The translations under genes were made by a program, and so were the position numbers. This document shows, in pieces, positions 31,636 to 35,095 of a DNA stretch of 35,095 nucleotides. The stretch comes from an uncultured Oscillospiraceae bacterium (GTDB taxonomy: Bacteria > Bacillota > Clostridia > Oscillospirales > Ruminococcaceae), in NCBI GenBank assembly GCA_949737515.1, contig CATJCP010000385.1, forward strand, positions 1 through 35,095, given 5' to 3'. How positions within the stretch are numbered: position 1 is the first letter of the stretch; each line of letters opens with the position of its first letter. Under the pieces are notes generated by a model, which saw nothing but the letters and a program-made list of their open reading frames with translations, was not told the DNA's origin and made no database searches.

Positions 31636-31704
31636 AGTGGGCAGAGAGGCAATGTTTTTCCAGTCAGTCCGGCGATTTTCATTAACAGAAGGAGGAACAA
31701 GCAA

Positions 31705-34700
31705 ATGAAGCGTTCCGTCAACCCACTGGAATCCCGCAAACACCCCGCCCCCTATTTTATCGAAAACGGTGCATTCTGCATTGAAAATGGCCCCCTTTCC
31801 TTTAACCGAAGCCTTTACGGCGCGGTGGAGACCAGCTCCCGCGGGAGGCTCAAGGCAGCGGGAGGGGATAAACCGGAATTTATGTTTTACCTCAAGCGCC
31901 GCCTGGGATATCTGTTTTTCGGAATATGCCAGGGCGAAAGGACGGTTCCCGCCACCGCCTTTTCCCACTGCCGTATGCAATTTCAAAACGGGTCCATCCA
32001 TTATACGCTGAAGGACGAAAGGTATGGACATTTGGAGACGGTTTTTTCGACAGACCGCCAAAGACTGGGGGCCTCCTTGGATATAACTGCCTGGGAATTG
32101 ACAGAAGGGTGGAAGCTGTGCGCCTTCTTTGCAGGTATGGACGGAGAGAGGGATTCCAGGGAGATGGACGCAGGTTACACCAGAGCGGAGAGAACCGCCT
32201 TTTCCCCCTCCCTCTGCCGGGAGGACCGGCTGGAGCTGGCAGAGGCCGGGGTTTTGATCTCCCATGATCAGGTTCCCTATCCTGCCAGGCTCTCCGCAGA
32301 GGGGGAGGCAAGCCCCCGGATTGTGGACGCAGACGCCTACCTCTCTGGGGAGATACGTCCTGGACGGGATATGGCGATGGTTTCCCGAAAGGGGAACCGT
32401 CTCTTGGTCCATGTAACCTTTGAGACAGAGCAGGTATCCTCCCCCGCAGACGAAGGAAAGATGGAAAAAATGGGAGCGCATACCCCAAGCCCCCTGATCG
32501 ACGCGGCTATGGACGCGGTGCGGTATGCTGTCAACGGCGCGTGGGTGGAGCCGTTTTTCCTCCACGGGGCCTGGTCCTGGGGCGTTCCCCTGCTTGGGTG
32601 GAGATCCCGGTATGGGTCCACCTGTTTGGGCTGGCACAACCGGGTAAAGACAGAGGGGTATACATACTATTCCATGCAGCAGCGGCCAAACCGCCAGGCC
32701 CGAACTCAGGACCGGGCGGCGCTGTATGGAGCGTATTTCAGCAATCCCTCCGACCGTCAGGCTTCCTTTGACAACCAAAGGCCAGACCCGGACCCAGCGT
32801 GGCGTCTGGCCCGGCAAAGCCAAAAGAGCGTCTTCAACAGCGCCGGGGTCATGCCCTATACGCCGGGAAAGGAAGGGGTTGTTCAATACGATATGCAGGA
32901 GGTCTTTATGGACCAAATGCTGTACCAGTGCCGGTTTGAGCGGGATGAAGCATTTTACCGGGAGACGCTGGAGGCGCTGAAACACCACATTGATTGGCAG
33001 AAGCGGTGTTTTGACAGCGAGGGAGAGCACCTATACGAGAATTTCGCCAACTTCTGGGCCAGCGACGGGGTGTTTCAGTCCGGGGCAAAAGGCTCCATTG
33101 CCACAGCGTACAACTACCGCGCCTGCCGGATGGCTGCGGAGCTGTGCCACTGCCTAGGCGAGGACGGCGGTATCTATAAACAGATGGCGGAGCAGATCCG
33201 AAAGGCGTTTTTGGAAAGGCTGTGGCTGGCCGGCAGGGGGCATATGGCAGAATGCGCTGATATCTACGGAGAGCGCCTGGTTCATCCCAGCCCCAGCCTG
33301 CCCACAGTGGTACACTGTGCGGAATCGGGCCTGCTGGATGAAAAGCAGTTATACCAGGCGCTTCGGTACACCAAAACCTTCCTGGAGAGGGAGCAGGTGG
33401 AGGGTGGCGAGCTGGTGTGGAACACCCAATGGGCCCCCTACCGGTGGAGCGTCCGGGATGTGGACTTTGCGGACGTTTTCCATTGCGCCCTGAGTTATTT
33501 TCTGGCGGGAGACGGGGAAGAGGGGATGAAGCTGCTTTCCGGCGGGCTGACCCAGAGCTGCCTGCGCAATGTGGCGCCTGGCGGGTTTATGTGTGTGCGG
33601 GAGGGAAAGAGCATCGACTTTTCCGACACCTCCTCCATGGCGGCACGGACAATCATAGAAGGCCTGTTTGGAGTGCGCCCCCAGCGGCATTTGGGATATG
33701 TGGCCATTGCCCCCGCCTTTCCGGAGAGCTGGAACCAGGCGCGGCTGAACGTCTGCGGCCTTTCGCTGGACTTTTCGCGGGAGGGGAAGGACGAGACGTG
33801 GGAGGTCTGTTTGGAAAAGCCGGAGACAGTGTATTGGGAACTCCCCATGCTGTGGGAGAGGGCGGAGGCGGTGCTCCTCAACGGGTCCCCGGCGGAATAT
33901 GAGATACGGCCTGGCGTCAATGGGTGCCGGATACTGGTAAAGGCCGAAAAGGCAGGGTGGGGAGTGTTGCGCATCCAATACAGCGGGGAGCGGCTGTGCT
34001 CTGCGCCCATATCCCTGGAATGGGAGGAGGGTGGGGAAAATATCTCTTCCATTCCCTTGAACGGATGTGAATTTTTGGGGACAGACGATCCCCAAGGGGT
34101 CATCTCAGACTGCAGCCTGGAGGCCGGCGTTCTGCGGATCACTGGAAAGGATGTGGCTGGAGACCACACCTTCTTCCTGCGGCTGCGCCAGGGGGAGGCG
34201 GAATACTGGCGCGCAGTGAACCTTTCTGTCCGGCAGCTGCCCAGGGAGGAACCGGCATCTTGCGGTTCCTATAAGGCTCTTGACCTGTGCCCGCTGATGA
34301 CCGGGAGGATTGGGGATTTGTTCCGCCGGGTCTACCTGTCGCCAAGGCCGGAGACCTGTTCCCTCCAGGTGCCGGATTCCCTCTATCCTCCGGACTGGTG
34401 CGTTGTAAGGTCCGATGCGGAGCAGATGAACGACAGCCTCCTCTCTCAAAAGGTGAAGGACGGCATTTTCGAGGCCTTTGGAATCCCGTTTGCACAAAGC
34501 GGGGATGCGGAAGCTCCCAATGCGGTTCTGCTCTCCAGATGGGAACAGGATGCGTCGGAAATAACGCTGCCGGTGGGGGAGGAGGCCGGGCAGATATGCC
34601 TGCTGCTGGCCTGTTATACCAACCAGATGCAGTGCCATGTGCCAAATGTGGAGATCACATTAAAATACGCCGCAGAGGATGAAGTCGTTTCGCTCCAAGC

Positions 34701-34941
34701 GCCGGACCAGATACGGCCTTTCTACGTTGGCCCGGAATCGGAGCGGGAATGCGACAGGACATGTTACGGGGATGTACCGGTACAGAGGGTTCGCATTGGA
34801 GACAAAAACGAATCTGAAGGGATTTATGCTCAGGTATGGCGCAGGGATTTAAGGGCGCAGCGGCTGGAGGCCGTTAAAATCCGGGCAGTGGCAAATGATG
34901 TGGTAATCGGCGTGATGGGTATGACGCTGGGGTATCGTTAA
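31705..34941 (+). CDS. DUF4450-like / six-hairpin glycosidase-like protein
   Basis: A 1078-aa cytoplasmic protein with no signal peptide. The N-terminal region (FNRSLYGAVETSS, KPEFMFYLKRRLGYLFFGIC) resembles DUF4450 proteins, followed by beta-rich sequence to about residue 260. The middle (about 285-680) looks like an alpha/alpha six-hairpin barrel as in GH94/GH127-type enzymes: WVEPFFLHGAWSWGVPLLGW, QDRAALYGAYF, YDMQEVFMDQMLYQCRF, YENFANFWASDGVF and VWNTQWAPYRWSVRDVDFAD. The C-terminal 350 residues are beta-rich accessory domains. Acidic residues in the barrel (for example in WASDGVF) are catalytic candidates, but none is established. GGAGG lies ahead of ATG 31705; the frame runs further upstream through a terminator and promoter. 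The substrate is unknown. Confidence 0.7.
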   Translation: MKRSVNPLESRKHPAPYFIENGAFCIENGPLSFNRSLYGAVETSSRGRLKAAGGDKPEFMFYLKRRLGYLFFGICQGERTVPATAFSHCRMQFQNGSIHYTLKDERYGHLETVFSTDRQRLGASLDITAWELTEGWKLCAFFAGMDGERDSREMDAGYTRAERTAFSPSLCREDRLELAEAGVLISHDQVPYPARLSAEGEASPRIVDADAYLSGEIRPGRDMAMVSRKGNRLLVHVTFETEQVSSPADEGKMEKMGAHTPSPLIDAAMDAVRYAVNGAWVEPFFLHGAWSWGVPLLGWRSRYGSTCLGWHNRVKTEGYTYYSMQQRPNRQARTQDRAALYGAYFSNPSDRQASFDNQRPDPDPAWRLARQSQKSVFNSAGVMPYTPGKEGVVQYDMQEVFMDQMLYQCRFERDEAFYRETLEALKHHIDWQKRCFDSEGEHLYENFANFWASDGVFQSGAKGSIATAYNYRACRMAAELCHCLGEDGGIYKQMAEQIRKAFLERLWLAGRGHMAECADIYGERLVHPSPSLPTVVHCAESGLLDEKQLYQALRYTKTFLEREQVEGGELVWNTQWAPYRWSVRDVDFADVFHCALSYFLAGDGEEGMKLLSGGLTQSCLRNVAPGGFMCVREGKSIDFSDTSSMAARTIIEGLFGVRPQRHLGYVAIAPAFPESWNQARLNVCGLSLDFSREGKDETWEVCLEKPETVYWELPMLWERAEAVLLNGSPAEYEIRPGVNGCRILVKAEKAGWGVLRIQYSGERLCSAPISLEWEEGGENISSIPLNGCEFLGTDDPQGVISDCSLEAGVLRITGKDVAGDHTFFLRLRQGEAEYWRAVNLSVRQLPREEPASCGSYKALDLCPLMTGRIGDLFRRVYLSPRPETCSLQVPDSLYPPDWCVVRSDAEQMNDSLLSQKVKDGIFEAFGIPFAQSGDAEAPNAVLLSRWEQDASEITLPVGEEAGQICLLLACYTNQMQCHVPNVEITLKYAAEDEVVSLQAPDQIRPFYVGPESERECDRTCYGDVPVQRVRIGDKNESEGIYAQVWRRDLRAQRLEAVKIRAVANDVVIGVMGMTLGYR

Positions 34942-34954
34942 ATAAGGATATATG

Positions 34955-34986
34955 GGGGCGCGGGGAAGACCTGCGCCTCTTTTTTA
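34955..34986 (+). terminator. Terminator of the DUF4450-like gene
   Basis: GGGGCGC (34955-34961) pairs with GCGCCTC (34973-34979) with one G-U pair, followed by six Ts. Confidence 0.8.
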
Positions 34987-34995
34987 TGCTGTATT

Positions 34996-35068
34996 ACAAA
35001 AAGGTGCCAGAGGGGGACTTTATTGTAAGGTGTCCAAAATTCGGTAAATGTCATTAACTGTCCCCTTA
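34996..35068. repeat. Possible repeat or mobile-element edge
   Basis: Within this stretch GGGGAC (35013-35018) and GTCCCC (35060-35065) form inverted ends around an AT-rich core containing GGTAAATGTCATTAACT. This resembles intergenic repeats or element ends in gut Clostridia, but no transposase is present and the window ends soon after. The assignment is a guess. Confidence 0.3.
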
Positions 35069-35095
35069 AAAACCAGAAAACCCAGGCTGGATGAT

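Noticed and set aside
31288-33030. 580-codon open frame on the minus strand
   Set aside because: It spans the catalase end, two terminators, a promoter and the start of the DUF4450-like gene, so it is a chance frame.

Overview
The window looks like chromosomal DNA from a low-GC-lineage Gram-positive (Firmicutes/Clostridia), but with a GC-rich composition. The best guess is an anaerobic gut Oscillospirales-type bacterium. The evidence is a Rex redox repressor, a darA-holB-ricT cluster ordered as in Bacillus/Clostridium, a CotJC-type manganese catalase, an ECF vitamin transporter S component, an LplB/YtcP/lipoprotein sugar ABC system with a membrane-bound AraC regulator, a minimal 2[4Fe-4S] ferredoxin and strong AGGAGG ribosome binding sites. 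No rRNA, tRNA, CRISPR array, phage module or intact transposase was seen. The genus is inference.

Layout. 1-870: AT-rich stretch with one ankyrin-repeat gene and a G-run hairpin, unlike the GC-rich DNA around it. 910-2941 (minus): two G3E/CobW P-loop GTPases, one with a His/Cys-rich metal-binding insert, the other apparently fused to a DUF1980/YcgQ-like C-terminal domain. 3078-4804 (minus): rex and a GluQ-type tRNA(Asp) synthetase. 5013-12537 (plus): a carbohydrate uptake locus with two permeases, a lipoprotein binding protein, a membrane AraC sensor-regulator and a cytoplasmic sialidase-fold enzyme; it carries no ATPase gene. 12643-15777 (minus): an AraC regulator overlapping a DUF2000 gene, then a two-component system with its own promoter. 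15872-17148 (plus): a 63-aa membrane protein transcribed as its own unit, then an MscS channel. 17325-17495 (minus): a 56-aa ferredoxin.

17624-21950 (minus): a tight gene row prmC, yqhQ-like DUF1385, HAD phosphatase, MFS transporter and two small membrane proteins, several with overlapping stop/start codons. 22081-23087: a membrane zinc-ribbon protein convergent with trmB. 23205-26610 (plus): a short QueG-like Fe-S protein, then darA (c-di-AMP receptor), holB and ricT. 26757-28026 (plus): a HAD phosphatase and a DUF3842 protein; 28034-28453 (minus): a DUF3788 protein.

28631-30057 (plus): a perfect consensus promoter, a roughly 220-nt structured leader ending in a strong intrinsic terminator, an ECF S component and a small-molecule P-loop kinase. 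This is the best candidate for an undescribed regulated system in the window, because the leader looks like a transcription-attenuating riboswitch of no class I recognise. 30240-31521: an XRE regulator with membrane segments and a manganese catalase. 31705-34941: a 1078-aa cytoplasmic DUF4450-like/six-hairpin glycosidase-like protein. The last ~110 bases hold a GGGGAC/GTCCCC-flanked segment that may be the edge of a repeat or mobile element.

All functional calls come from reading motifs and family resemblance by eye; no database search was run.
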